DNA from: Paludibacteraceae bacterium
GTDB lineage: Bacteria > Bacteroidota > Bacteroidia > Bacteroidales > Paludibacteraceae
Assembly (NCBI GenBank): GCA_017632345.1
Contig: JAGBRL010000063.1
Coordinates: forward strand, 1-35,251
DNA: 35,251 nucleotides
Direction of reading: 5' to 3'
Shown piece by piece: positions 16,191 to 24,477 of this stretch. The translations under genes were made by a program, and so were the position numbers. How positions within the stretch are numbered: the stretch's first letter is position 1; every line of letters starts with the position of its first letter. A model generated the notes under the pieces. The model was not told where the DNA came from. It saw only the letters and a list, made by a program, of their open reading frames with translations, and searched no databases.

Positions 16191-16405
16191 TAAAAAAAGT
16201 ATCGCCTGCCAACTCAGCAGACTATTTTTCAGGGAATCATGTTGAAATTTCACACTTGCAAGTCCGAAGTCCAGCCTTAACACACTCGCCACGCTTCGCT
16301 TTGCATTTTGCAAAACAGTTCAACGACCATCAGTCAATACAAGATCCTTTTTCATAATTATAACTTGGAAAGATAATGCCGCACTAAATTTAAGGCAACA
16401 AAAAA

Positions 16406-16426
16406 GCGGCACATTTTCATGCCGCC
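16406..16426 (-). terminator. Intrinsic terminator of the tyrosine-rich lipoprotein gene
   Basis: GCGGC (16406-16410) pairs with GCCGC (16421-16425) and the stem extends imperfectly inward. It is followed on the minus strand by TTTTTTG. It starts 16 bases after the gene's stop. The remaining 220 bases up to the Rpn-like gene hold that gene's promoter and nothing else I can recognise. Confidence 0.75.
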
Positions 16427-16441
16427 TTACCTATCTTTTCA

Positions 16442-16840
16442 TTATCTATAATAGATCTCCAAAACATTCATGTAAGGATAACCATATTTGTCACCCGCAT
16501 ACCAATTAAAACGCACCATCACATCTCTATCTTCCAAACGACGCAAGATATGACGAACTTGGTCGTCATTCACATCGCAAATAAAGCCAAAGAAAGGGGG
16601 CTCTCTCAAAACTATTGCATATCCTACATTTTCGCCTTTCCATTCCAAACGACCGTAATAATAATGGTTCACGTCCAAATTATACGGATTCTTATAATCC
16701 GGGTCGCTATAATAATATCCGTCTCTGTAATAATACGGCCCGTCATAATAATAGTCGCCCATAAAATGTTCATGGTCAGTACTGCACGAAGCCAGCAAAG
16801 CTGTCATGCACGCTAATAAAAACAACTTAAATTTCATCAT
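16442..16840 (-). CDS. Tyrosine-rich lipoprotein of unknown function
   Basis: 132 residues from the ATG at 16838-16840; an AAAAGGGG stretch just upstream may serve as a ribosome binding site. A second ATG follows directly. The signal ends in a lipobox, LLASC, with Cys19 as the lipidation site. Residues 29-70 are remarkably rich in tyrosine (DYYYDGPYYYRDGYYYSD, then HYYYGRLEW). The C-terminal half is a small mixed domain (ENVGYAIVLREPP, DQVRHILRRLEDRDV). I do not recognise the family. It is a probable outer-membrane-anchored protein; the tyrosine tract suggests surface binding, which is inference. Confidence 0.75.
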   Translation of the reverse strand: MMKFKLFLLACMTALLASCSTDHEHFMGDYYYDGPYYYRDGYYYSDPDYKNPYNLDVNHYYYGRLEWKGENVGYAIVLREPPFFGFICDVNDDQVRHILRRLEDRDVMVRFNWYAGDKYGYPYMNVLEIYYR

Positions 16841-16899
16841 TCCCCTTTTATCAAATAACAATAAGCCCATTCAAAGGCGATTCAATATTTCTAAAAAAA

Positions 16900-16924
16900 G
16901 AGACGCCACAGGACGTGACGTCTC
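16900..16924 (-). terminator. Intrinsic terminator of secDF
   Basis: GAGACGCCAC (16900-16909) pairs with GTGACGTCTC (16915-16924) over 10 bp with one G-U pair and a 5-base loop, followed by seven T on the minus strand. It lies 22 bases past the secDF stop. Confidence 0.88.
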
Positions 16925-16945
16925 CTTTATATTCACATCAAAAGA

Positions 16946-19900
16946 TTAATTCTCTTTAGAAGCGTTTTCAAGACCTTTGTTCTTCCTTGCGATCAAATCG
17001 TAAGAGATTGGACAAGCCACGAACAAAGTAGAGTAAGTTCCCACAATCACACCAATAAGCATTGCGAACACGAAGCCTCTGATTACCTCACCACCAAAGA
17101 TAAATATGATAATCAGAACGATAGCAGTACTCATTGAAGTGCTGAACGTACGGCTAAGAGTAGAGTTCATCGCTCCGTTCATAACTGCGAACTCGCTTTT
17201 AGAAGTTGAATTTGAAATATTTTCACGGATACGGTCAAACACCACCACATTGTCATTGATTGAGTAACCAATAACCGTCAAGATAGCAGCGATGAAAGCC
17301 TGGTCAATTTCCAAAGAGAACGGCATCACGTTCTGGAACAATGAGAATATACCCATAATCACAATTGTATCGTGAGCCAAAGAAACGACAGCACCAACAC
17401 TGTAAGAGAGATTACGGAATCTCAGCAATATATAGAGACCGATAACCAACAACGCAAAACATACTGAAATTACCGCAGAAATAGTTATATCGTCCGCCAC
17501 AGAAGGACCTACCTTCTGAGAACTTTGGATACCATAACTGCTGACTGCAGCATCTTCAGAACTTTCAGCCTTGCCCTCTGCGTTAACCACATAACGAGAC
17601 ACGAACATATCCTTAGTCACATCGTCGCGGTTGATAAGCGGCTTCAACGCTTCAAACATGATAGCTTCAATTTCGTCGTCCACAGTCTCACCATTGTCTT
17701 CAATTCTGAAGTTTGTAGAGATACGGACCTGATTCTTATCACCGATAGTGATAACATTGGCATTAGCGTCGCCAAACTTGCCTCCAAGCAACTCTCTAAC
17801 CTGAGCCGGCTCAACAGGCTGCTCAAAACGAACCACATAGTTACGTCCTCCAGAGAAGTCAATGCCAAGCTTCAAGCCCATCGTGAACAAAGAGACCAAA
17901 GAGACAACAATAACGGCACCTGAAATCATGTACCATGTCTTACGGCGGCCTATGAAGTCGAAATTAACATTCTGCAAGAAGTTCTTTGTCAAATTTGTAG
18001 TGAAAGACACATTCTTAAGCACATCCTTCTTCAAAAGGAAATCAAAGATCATTCGGCTGACGAACACTGCAGTAAAGAAAGAGCAAGCCACACCAACTAT
18101 CAGCGTAGTTGCAAAACCTTTAATTGGACCTGTACCGAAGTAGAAAAGAATAACACCTGTCAGCACTGTAGTGATGTTCGAGTCTATGATTGCGCTCATA
18201 GCATTTCCGTAACCCTCTTTCAGCGCTCTCTTGATATCCTTGCCACCTCTTAGTTCTTCCCTTATACGCTCATAAATAAGCACGTTCGCATCGACGGCCA
18301 TACCCAAAGTAAGCACGATACCCGCGATACCAGGCAACGTAAGCACAGCTCCGAAAGACGCCAGCACTCCGAATATGAAGAACACGTTAAGAAGCAAAGC
18401 GGCATTTGCAACTGCACCTGGCACTGCTCCATAGTAGAAGAACATGTAAACAAGCACCATTGCGAACGCAACAATAAACGAAGTCAGACCTTTGTCCACA
18501 GCTTCCTGACCCAAAGAAGGGCCAACAACGTCTTCCTGAACTATTTTTGTAGGAGCCGGCATCTTACCAGACTTAAGCACATTAACCATGTCACCCGCTT
18601 CTGCAGCAGTAAAGTTTCCGGTAATTACCGAGCGTCCGTTCGGAATTTCACTATTGACATTAGGATAAGAGTAAACATATCCGTCAAGCACAACAGCCAC
18701 ACATCTTCCGATGTTTTCTCTTGTAAGTTTAGCCCAAGCCCTTGCGCCCTCGCTGTTCATCACCATATTGACAGACGCGTAAACCGAGTGCTGCTCGAAG
18801 TCTGCACTTGCGTCAGCAACAACGCTACCAGGCAGAGCCGGTTTTGGCTCGCTGCCTCGCACCGAACGAGTCTTAAGACCAACCAAAGCGAAATAGCCAG
18901 CCATAGGACCATTGTCCTCTTCTTTCAAGGTCCAGCAAGGGATAAACGAGTGCGGCAATAAGTTTTTCTCCTTTGCAACACGCAAATATTCGTTAATCTT
19001 AGCTGTATCCTTTGGCAAAGCGTAACCTACAGTAGGACCAGGCATCACACTTCCGGTAGTAGGATCTACAGAAAGAGTCAAAAGAGAGAACAATGAATTG
19101 CCCTTTGCTTCAGGCTGAACAACTTTAGAAGAGTCATTCGCTATATTGCCCAATTCTGCAGCCAAGCTGTCAAGTTCGCTCACAGCGCCACTGTCCTTAG
19201 CCAAAGGCTCAACTTTCGCAACCTCAGACTTTGCAGTATCAGCGTTTCCAGACAGAGCGTCGTCAGCCTTGCTCATCTCCATAGACATATTATTTGCCAA
19301 AACAAGAGCGTTTATCACTTCGCTCAATTCTGTAGTTTCCCAGAACTCCAAGTTCGCAGACCCCTGAAGGAGCTTACGCACACGCTCAGGCTCTTTCACG
19401 CCCGGCATTTCAATCAATATGCGGCTAGAAGCCTCCAAACGCTGGATGTTAGGCTGCACAACTCCAAAATGGTCGATACGAGAACGCAACACGTTGAACG
19501 ACCTTTCTATCGCCCCTTCAATTTCTTCCTTCAGAACCTTAACAACCTCGTCATCAGAAGATCTTGGATTAACCTTGCCTTTGAGGCTTGTAGAGCTGAA
19601 CACCTCTGCCAAAGGAACCTCTCCGTTAACTTCCTTGTAAGCCTCGCAGAAAAGTTCCAAAAATTCCTTTTGGCTAGACTTCTGCATCTCGTTAGCGCGG
19701 TCAAGCGCCTTCACAAACTTTTCGTCAGAATTTTTTTTGCCTGCAAGAGTCTTGAGAATGTCTGGCACAGAAACTTCCATCACCACATTCATACCACCCT
19801 TCAAGTCCAATCCCAAGCCCAACTCTTTTTCACGGCACTCTCTCAAAGTATAATTCAGATAAACCGTATCGTTCGCAAGCGAATCAAGCTTCGCCTGGTA

Positions 19901-20035
19901 TTTGACCATATCCCCGCCTGCTTCTTCCGCCGCCTTATTGTCGTAGTGGTTAGAAACAACGCTGAAGGACAAGTAATAGGCACATGCTAAGAATATTAGC
20001 ACCGTGAAAAATTTCACTAATCCCTTGTTTTGCAT
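16946..20035 (-). CDS. secDF: Fused protein-export membrane protein SecD/SecF
   Basis: 1029 residues, the fused form usual in Bacteroidota. SecDF uses the proton gradient to pull exported proteins through SecYEG. The N-terminal membrane segment (10-27) is followed by GLGLDLKGGMNVVMEV, the SecD start signature. Then come a large periplasmic part, a low-complexity insert (about 250-310, rich in Ala, Ser and Asp) and the SecD membrane bundle with TLGMAVDANVLIYERIREE. The SecF half begins near LGIDFSGGRNYVVRF and ends with GYSINDNVVVFDRIREN and the last membrane segments. It is a single-gene unit with its own promoter and terminator. T9SS cargo enters the periplasm through Sec, so it should also serve the enzymes in this window. 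Confidence 0.96.
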   Translation of the reverse strand: MQNKGLVKFFTVLIFLACAYYLSFSVVSNHYDNKAAEEAGGDMVKYQAKLDSLANDTVYLNYTLRECREKELGLGLDLKGGMNVVMEVSVPDILKTLAGKKNSDEKFVKALDRANEMQKSSQKEFLELFCEAYKEVNGEVPLAEVFSSTSLKGKVNPRSSDDEVVKVLKEEIEGAIERSFNVLRSRIDHFGVVQPNIQRLEASSRILIEMPGVKEPERVRKLLQGSANLEFWETTELSEVINALVLANNMSMEMSKADDALSGNADTAKSEVAKVEPLAKDSGAVSELDSLAAELGNIANDSSKVVQPEAKGNSLFSLLTLSVDPTTGSVMPGPTVGYALPKDTAKINEYLRVAKEKNLLPHSFIPCWTLKEEDNGPMAGYFALVGLKTRSVRGSEPKPALPGSVVADASADFEQHSVYASVNMVMNSEGARAWAKLTRENIGRCVAVVLDGYVYSYPNVNSEIPNGRSVITGNFTAAEAGDMVNVLKSGKMPAPTKIVQEDVVGPSLGQEAVDKGLTSFIVAFAMVLVYMFFYYGAVPGAVANAALLLNVFFIFGVLASFGAVLTLPGIAGIVLTLGMAVDANVLIYERIREELRGGKDIKRALKEGYGNAMSAIIDSNITTVLTGVILFYFGTGPIKGFATTLIVGVACSFFTAVFVSRMIFDFLLKKDVLKNVSFTTNLTKNFLQNVNFDFIGRRKTWYMISGAVIVVSLVSLFTMGLKLGIDFSGGRNYVVRFEQPVEPAQVRELLGGKFGDANANVITIGDKNQVRISTNFRIEDNGETVDDEIEAIMFEALKPLINRDDVTKDMFVSRYVVNAEGKAESSEDAAVSSYGIQSSQKVGPSVADDITISAVISVCFALLVIGLYILLRFRNLSYSVGAVVSLAHDTIVIMGIFSLFQNVMPFSLEIDQAFIAAILTVIGYSINDNVVVFDRIRENISNSTSKSEFAVMNGAMNSTLSRTFSTSMSTAIVLIIIFIFGGEVIRGFVFAMLIGVIVGTYSTLFVACPISYDLIARKNKGLENASKEN

Positions 20036-20358
20036 CTTTTTTAGTTAATTATTATTTAATTTTATTTATTTTACAATTTACAACTTGCAAATATAAGTTT
20101 TTTTTCGATTCATTTCACTTTATTATTCAGAAATTTAAAGAGAACATATCAAAAATAACATTCTTTTTGCCTCCCGACCGGCCTATTTAAGCTAAATTCA
20201 GACAAAACAAAGAAAGGCGCCAGCTTATACCAGCACCTCTTTTTAACTTATATCTTTTTGATAAACAACATTTTGCCTTTCGCTCAAAAACTTAACGCAA
20301 AATACGGCTTAGTTTTTTATTCACCCCTAAACAATGGTTAGATTCCTTTATTTTTTTT
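20036..20358. other. Intergenic region between secDF and the DedA-family gene
   Basis: About 320 A+T-rich bases. The secDF promoter -7 box (TATATTTG, minus strand, 20098-20105) is the clearest element. An imperfect hairpin (about 20212-20240: AAAGGCGCC against AGCACCTCTTT) followed by T on both sides may end the dedA transcript. No gene is visible. Confidence 0.5.
20098..20105 (-). promoter_or_regulatory. -7 box of secDF
   Basis: TATATTTG on the minus strand fits TAnnTTTG and lies about 60 bases upstream of the secDF start codon. Confidence 0.5.
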
Positions 20359-21003
20359 TTAATCTTTTGTTTTCTTACCTCCTGTGACACCCTTATAAAT
20401 AAGGAAACACACAAACATCCCCACAAGAGCCAATATCACCATCGAGATAGAGTGGCTGTACTCATTCACCTTATCCATCAGCAAATCTTTCGGCACTACA
20501 GAATGCAGATAATAGCCTATCGCCGCCAGAACACAGTTCCAAATTCCTGCGCCTAAAGCCGTGAAAGTGAGAAATGTTGACATCTTCATCTTTGCAAGGC
20601 CTGCTGGCACAGAGATAAGCTGACGCACAGCCGGCACAAGTCTGCCTACAAGCGTTGACACCGCGCCTTTTTCTTTAAAGTACTCCTCTGCCTTCTCCAC
20701 GGACTCCTGCGTTATCAGGCACATGTTGCCGAACTTGCTATTTGCGAACTTATACACAACCGGACGGCCTAAATAAAAAGCCAGCACATAGTTCACCAAC
20801 GCGCCAACCACCGCGCCTGCAGTTGCCGAAAGCACCACAAGGAAAATGTTCAGTTCGCCAGCCGCAGCCTTATACGCAGCCGGAGGCACCACAATTTCTG
20901 ACGGGAACGGGATAAACGAGCTTTCTATCATCATTAGGAAAGCCACCGTAAAGTAGTTCAAATTTTCTATGCACCACTGAATGAAACCTACTGATTCTAA
21001 CAT
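20359..21003 (-). CDS. DedA-family (VTT domain) inner membrane protein
   Basis: 214 residues with about five hydrophobic segments. Family marks are ESSFIPFPSEIVVPPA near the N-terminus, GALVNYVLAFYLGRP in the middle, and GRLVPAVRQLISVPAGLAKM, which carries the conserved arginines of the family. DedA proteins act in lipid-carrier recycling (undecaprenyl phosphate or phosphatidylethanolamine flipping) and membrane homeostasis. Which lipid this one handles cannot be read from the sequence. A -7 box (TATATTTG, minus strand) lies 18 bases upstream of the ATG. Confidence 0.9.
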   Translation of the reverse strand: MLESVGFIQWCIENLNYFTVAFLMMIESSFIPFPSEIVVPPAAYKAAAGELNIFLVVLSATAGAVVGALVNYVLAFYLGRPVVYKFANSKFGNMCLITQESVEKAEEYFKEKGAVSTLVGRLVPAVRQLISVPAGLAKMKMSTFLTFTALGAGIWNCVLAAIGYYLHSVVPKDLLMDKVNEYSHSISMVILALVGMFVCFLIYKGVTGGKKTKD

Positions 21004-21020
21004 ATCTTTCTAATTTTCCG

Positions 21021-21028
21021 CAAATATA
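21021..21028 (-). promoter_or_regulatory. -7 box of the DedA-family gene
   Basis: TATATTTG on the minus strand fits TAnnTTTG, 18 bases upstream of the start codon. Confidence 0.5.
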
Positions 21029-21091
21029 TAAATAATATCTGAAAAAACATTACACACCTCCCCGCTCAGAAAGGAAAATAGCGCAAAAAAA

Positions 21092-21115
21092 GGCCGCCGA
21101 CTTGCGTCAGCGACC
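21092..21115 (-). terminator. Intrinsic terminator of the small acidic protein gene
   Basis: GGCCGCCGAC (21092-21101) pairs with GTCAGCGACC (21106-21115) over 10 bp with two G-U pairs, closing a GCAA tetraloop on the minus strand and followed by seven T. Confidence 0.88.
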
Positions 21116-21140
21116 GAAATTTATACCTTATTCATACAAG

Positions 21141-21479
21141 TCAGATTTGCTCTCCAATCAAATTCTCGTACATGTCCGTCGCATCGAAATCTTTTGATTC
21201 TATTTTGTCAAAAAGCTTTCTCAAATCCTCAATCTCGCTTTTGGTTGGCTCAACCACATTGTTAGCCGTAAGCTCAATTCTGTCTTCAAGTTCCAAAATC
21301 ATTTTGCTAAGCTCTCCAAAATCCGCAATAAGTTTTTTGCACGCTTCCGCCTCCTCTTCATTGCGCGGCACAAACGACTTAACCGAAGCCTGATATTCGA
21401 GCATCAGATTTGCTTCTGCCGTAGTGTAGAGCATTTCGTCACAGTTTTGAATCTCCATCAATAAATCTTCTCTTGTCAT
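21141..21479 (-). CDS. Small acidic helical protein of unknown function
   Basis: 112 residues, soluble, strongly acidic and almost wholly helical in appearance, with probable coiled-coil stretches (LIADFGELSKMILELEDRIE; EIEDLRKLFDKIES). There is no signal peptide. I do not recognise the family. It is a single-gene unit with its own strong terminator. Its upstream region resembles that of the small membrane protein gene at 21618-21923. The -7 box there is TATCTTTA, slightly off consensus. Confidence 0.65.
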   Translation of the reverse strand: MTREDLLMEIQNCDEMLYTTAEANLMLEYQASVKSFVPRNEEEAEACKKLIADFGELSKMILELEDRIELTANNVVEPTKSEIEDLRKLFDKIESKDFDATDMYENLIGEQI

Positions 21480-21491
21480 AGTCGTAAATTT

Positions 21492-21577
21492 AAATGTTTA
21501 ACGTTCTAAAGATAGAAATATATTTTATGGAATCCAAACTTCTGTCTGAAAAAGTGAAACTTTTTTTGATTTAAAAC
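21492..21577 (-). repeat. Upstream region related to the one at 21935-22025
   Basis: The block upstream of the small acidic protein gene aligns along most of its length with the block upstream of the small membrane protein gene. Both contain GTTTAACG, then an A+T-rich stretch, then AATCC-AACT and TGTCT-GAAAA. By eye about two thirds of positions agree over 85 bases. Confidence 0.55.
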
Positions 21578-21617
21578 TACAATTGGCAACGGTATGAAGG
21601 ACTGCACTTTGCGGGTG

Positions 21618-21923
21618 TTAAAAAAGCAAACTAAAGAACACCATTAATCCAACAAATGGAAGAAGAAGAACGAACAACAAAAATACACTTAGCACATCGA
21701 AACTGTTAGAGGTGAAGAGTTTTACAATCGCCTTTTTCGTTAGTTTGTACAGCAGATAAAAAATCAGAATTATTATTGGAATTGATATTGGGAAATAGTA
21801 CACATACATAACAAATACCGCCCAGCCAGCTTGCCCTACCCAAACAACAGGAATTAAAAGAATCACGATTGTTTCGACAAGCGCTGACAAGCCTGAATAT
21901 AATTTGACAAATGTGTTCCACAT
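21618..21923 (-). CDS. Small membrane protein of unknown function
   Basis: 101 residues from the ATG at 21921-21923. Three hydrophobic segments are visible: ETIVILLIPVVWVG, a long central one around FPISIPIIILIFYLLY, and SVFLLFVLLLPFVGLMVFF at the C-terminus. A short basic loop (KLTKKAIVKL) separates the second and third. I do not recognise the family. It has its own -7 box (TATTTTTG, minus strand, 21948-21955). Confidence 0.6.
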   Translation of the reverse strand: MWNTFVKLYSGLSALVETIVILLIPVVWVGQAGWAVFVMYVYYFPISIPIIILIFYLLYKLTKKAIVKLFTSNSFDVLSVFLLFVLLLPFVGLMVFFSLLF

Positions 21924-21934
21924 AATCACGAATT

Positions 21935-22025
21935 TAGAAGTTTAACGCAAAAATATGAATATACTTTCTATAATCCTAACTCTTGTCTTGAAAATTGCAA
22001 AAAACTTTTAAATCAAAAAAAATAT
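21935..22025 (-). repeat. Second copy of the shared upstream region, with promoter
   Basis: Partner of the block at 21492-21577. It contains the -7 box TATTTTTG (minus strand, 21948-21955). The two downstream genes are unrelated in sequence, so only the control region is shared. Confidence 0.55.
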
Positions 22026-22138
22026 CCTTTAAAAACAGAACTGCAATATTCAAAAAGAACTTTTACACAGCCTTTCAGACAAAGAGAACGCAAGACTGGA
22101 AGTCTGAATCTCTAAATGAAAGAACCGTGACAAATATT

Positions 22139-23416
22139 CTATTTCTGTTCCGGCAGCTCTGCTTTTCGGCCAAAATTCTCTGGTATATCAAGAAACTTTA
22201 TTAATATAATGCCCGGTATGGTGCAGACACAGACCCAGATAAAGAAGAGCTCATATCCAAGCCACTCCTGCGCATAGCCCGACACCAAGCCTGCCAGCAT
22301 CATTCCCATCGCCATAAGTCCGGTGCAAAGCGCATAGTGTCCTGTCTTGTATTCTCCCTGCGAAAAATAGATGAGGTAGAGTGTGAAAGCCGTGTAGCCA
22401 AATCCGTAGCCAAACTGTTCCAGCACCACGCCTCCGGCTATCAGCCAAATATTATCAGGCTGGAACATCGCAAAAAAGACATATATCAGATCCGGAACGT
22501 TCATAGCCAAAGCCATGACCAAAATCCAGCGCTTCAGTCCGTGCAAAGACACTGCTATTCCTCCTATTATTCCGCCCAGCAACAAAGCTATAGTGCCGCA
22601 CGTTCCGTAAATAAGCCCAGAATCCTCTGTAGTCAAGCCCAGACCTCCTTCTCCTTGGCTGTCAAGCAGAAAAATCTTTGCCATCTTTCCTAATTGTCCC
22701 TCGCCAAGACGGAAAAGCAGAATAAAGAACAGAGCGACGACAATATTCTTTTTTTTGAAAAAGGACACGAACAAGTCTGAAGTCTTCACAAGCGCATCCT
22801 TGTCTTCCCTTCTCTCCTCTACCTTGGGCAAGACAACAGCGTGATAAACAGCTATGATGCCAAACAAAGCAGCCACCGCAAAGAACACAATGCTCCATGC
22901 AAACGAGAAATCACCTCCATGCTTTTTCGCAAGAAGCCCAGCCAGCATCACCACAAGCCCCTGCCCCGTCACTAAGGCTATACGGTAAAAAGTATTTCTG
23001 ATACCTACAAAAAAGGACTGCTTCTCCTCTGTCAAGGCTATCATGTAAAAGCCGTCCGCCGCAACGTCGTGAGTTGCAGACGCAAACGCAATCAGCCAAA
23101 ATATGGCAAGAGTTGACTGCACAAAATACGAGGAAGGGATAAAATAAGCCAGCCCCGCCAGGCAGACCGCTATCAGCGACTGTGTCACTGTCACCCACCA
23201 GCGCTTCGTCTTAAGCACATCAACAACAGGGCTCCACAGCGGCTTTATGACCCAAGGCAGATAAAGCCAGCTTGTGTACAGGGCTATTTCCAAATTGGAC
23301 AATCCCAAGTTTTTGTACATAATCACAGAAACCTCCATCACCAAAACATACGGCAAGCCCTCTGCAAAATACAGCGACGGCACCCAAGACCATGATTTGC
23401 TACCTTTATTGCGCAT
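22139..23416 (-). CDS. AmpG-like major facilitator permease
   Basis: 425 residues with about twelve membrane segments. The N-terminus (PSLYFAEGLPYVLVMEVSV) and ASATHDVAADGFYMIAL match the AmpG branch of the major facilitator superfamily, as does the FRLGEGQLGKMAKIFLLD loop. AmpG proteins import anhydro-muropeptides for cell-wall recycling. Bacteroidota have several such paralogues, so the exact substrate is uncertain. It is a single gene with no recycling partners nearby. Confidence 0.82.
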   Translation of the reverse strand: MRNKGSKSWSWVPSLYFAEGLPYVLVMEVSVIMYKNLGLSNLEIALYTSWLYLPWVIKPLWSPVVDVLKTKRWWVTVTQSLIAVCLAGLAYFIPSSYFVQSTLAIFWLIAFASATHDVAADGFYMIALTEEKQSFFVGIRNTFYRIALVTGQGLVVMLAGLLAKKHGGDFSFAWSIVFFAVAALFGIIAVYHAVVLPKVEERREDKDALVKTSDLFVSFFKKKNIVVALFFILLFRLGEGQLGKMAKIFLLDSQGEGGLGLTTEDSGLIYGTCGTIALLLGGIIGGIAVSLHGLKRWILVMALAMNVPDLIYVFFAMFQPDNIWLIAGGVVLEQFGYGFGYTAFTLYLIYFSQGEYKTGHYALCTGLMAMGMMLAGLVSGYAQEWLGYELFFIWVCVCTIPGIILIKFLDIPENFGRKAELPEQK

Positions 23417-23652
23417 ACTAACTATATTTAAGGCGGGTTATATAAATTCATTTCGAGGAGTTTTTGAATTTATTTCTAGCAAATTGCTGAGCGAAAAAGG
23501 GAGCAGTGCGGACACTGTGACCGACTGACAATCAGCAAGTTGCCAAAACAAATCAAAATATGCCGAAAAGTTCATCAACCCACGATTTGTACTTTTTAAT
23601 TATAAACGGTGAATTTATACAACTCACCTTAAGACAAGGTATAAAACGAAAA

Positions 23653-23679
23653 AAGGAGCTATCTCATAGACAACTCCTT
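23653..23679 (-). terminator. Probable terminator of the tRNA-His transcript
   Basis: AAGGAG (23653-23658) pairs with CTCCTT (23674-23679) with an inner CTAT/ATAG stem, and TTTTTTCG follows on the minus strand. It lies about 10 bases past the tRNA. Confidence 0.65.
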
Positions 23680-23688
23680 CTCTCTGAG

Positions 23689-23763
23689 GGTGGAAGGCGG
23701 GGTTCGAACCCGTGACCTTCGGGACCACAATCCGACGCTCTAACCAACTGAGCTACAACCACC
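23689..23763 (-). tRNA. tRNA-His (anticodon GTG)
   Basis: On the minus strand the sequence GGTGGTTGTAGCTCAGTT begins the tRNA and TTGTGGT is the anticodon loop, giving anticodon GTG for histidine codons. An extra G before position 1 faces a C at position 73, the hallmark of tRNA-His. The D arm (GCTC/GAGC) and T loop (TTCGAAC) are normal. Several stem pairs are mismatched: T-T at 5-68 and 6-67, A-C at 31-39 and A-C at 49-65. The gene does not encode CCA. It may be a true but weakened tRNA or a decaying copy. Confidence 0.85.
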
Positions 23764-23916
23764 ATCTGTTTTTGCTTTTGCGATGCAAAGGTAAGACGTT
23801 TTTTTGTTTTCTGCAAATGTTTTTGACAATATTTTAAAGTTTTTTTTGCATTCAATCAAAACAACCTGAACACCAATCTTTTAGCCCATGCATTTTTAGA
23901 GCAGTCTTCAAAAGAA

Positions 23917-24468
23917 TCAGTCCCACTCAATCTCGCCGTTTGCATCAGCCTTGTACTTTGCAGATAATGTGGCGATGAATTTAGATATATGCTCAACAGC
24001 CACCAGAGTCTCTTTTGTCACCTCCTTCTTCTGAAGTTTAAGCAGAAGCACTCCGTAAAGAGCGTTCAAAGAGAGCTCTATATCGTCAGTCTCCTCGCCC
24101 GCCTTCAGTTTGTTTCTAAACTCAACAAGAAAAGGCAACGTTTTGAAAAACAAAGCGTTGTACTGAATTTCCTTAGGCGTTTGCAACAGTTGGTTATGCA
24201 AATCGTTCATATCCGACACCGTGTTTTTAATCACCTGCAGATGTCCTTTGCTCTCTATCTGCTCCTTTTTCATCATCTCGATAAGGTTGTCGTACCACTC
24301 TATCATCTCGCACCTCACATCCTCCTGCAAATCTGTGTATCGGTCAACTATAGCCGCCTTGACGCTCTCTATGTTCAGGCTGCACGCGCGAAGAATATCT
24401 TCAAGCTGCCACATATACAGCACATACTCTGCAATGTTCTCTTTTTTTTTCTGCTTAGCTATTAACAT
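23917..24468 (-). CDS. DUF4924-family protein
   Basis: 183 residues. The start MLIAKQKKKENIAEYVLYMW is what I recall as the conserved N-terminus of DUF4924, a family found in Bacteroidota and of unknown function. The rest is helical, with no signal or membrane segment, and ends in an acidic stretch (ANGEIEWD). It is the last gene of the row rplY-pth-S4 protein-DUF4924, beginning 9 bases after the S4 gene's stop. The company of translation genes suggests a role near the ribosome, but this is inference. Confidence 0.8.
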   Translation of the reverse strand: MLIAKQKKKENIAEYVLYMWQLEDILRACSLNIESVKAAIVDRYTDLQEDVRCEMIEWYDNLIEMMKKEQIESKGHLQVIKNTVSDMNDLHNQLLQTPKEIQYNALFFKTLPFLVEFRNKLKAGEETDDIELSLNALYGVLLLKLQKKEVTKETLVAVEHISKFIATLSAKYKADANGEIEWD

Positions 24469-24477
24469 AACTCAAAA

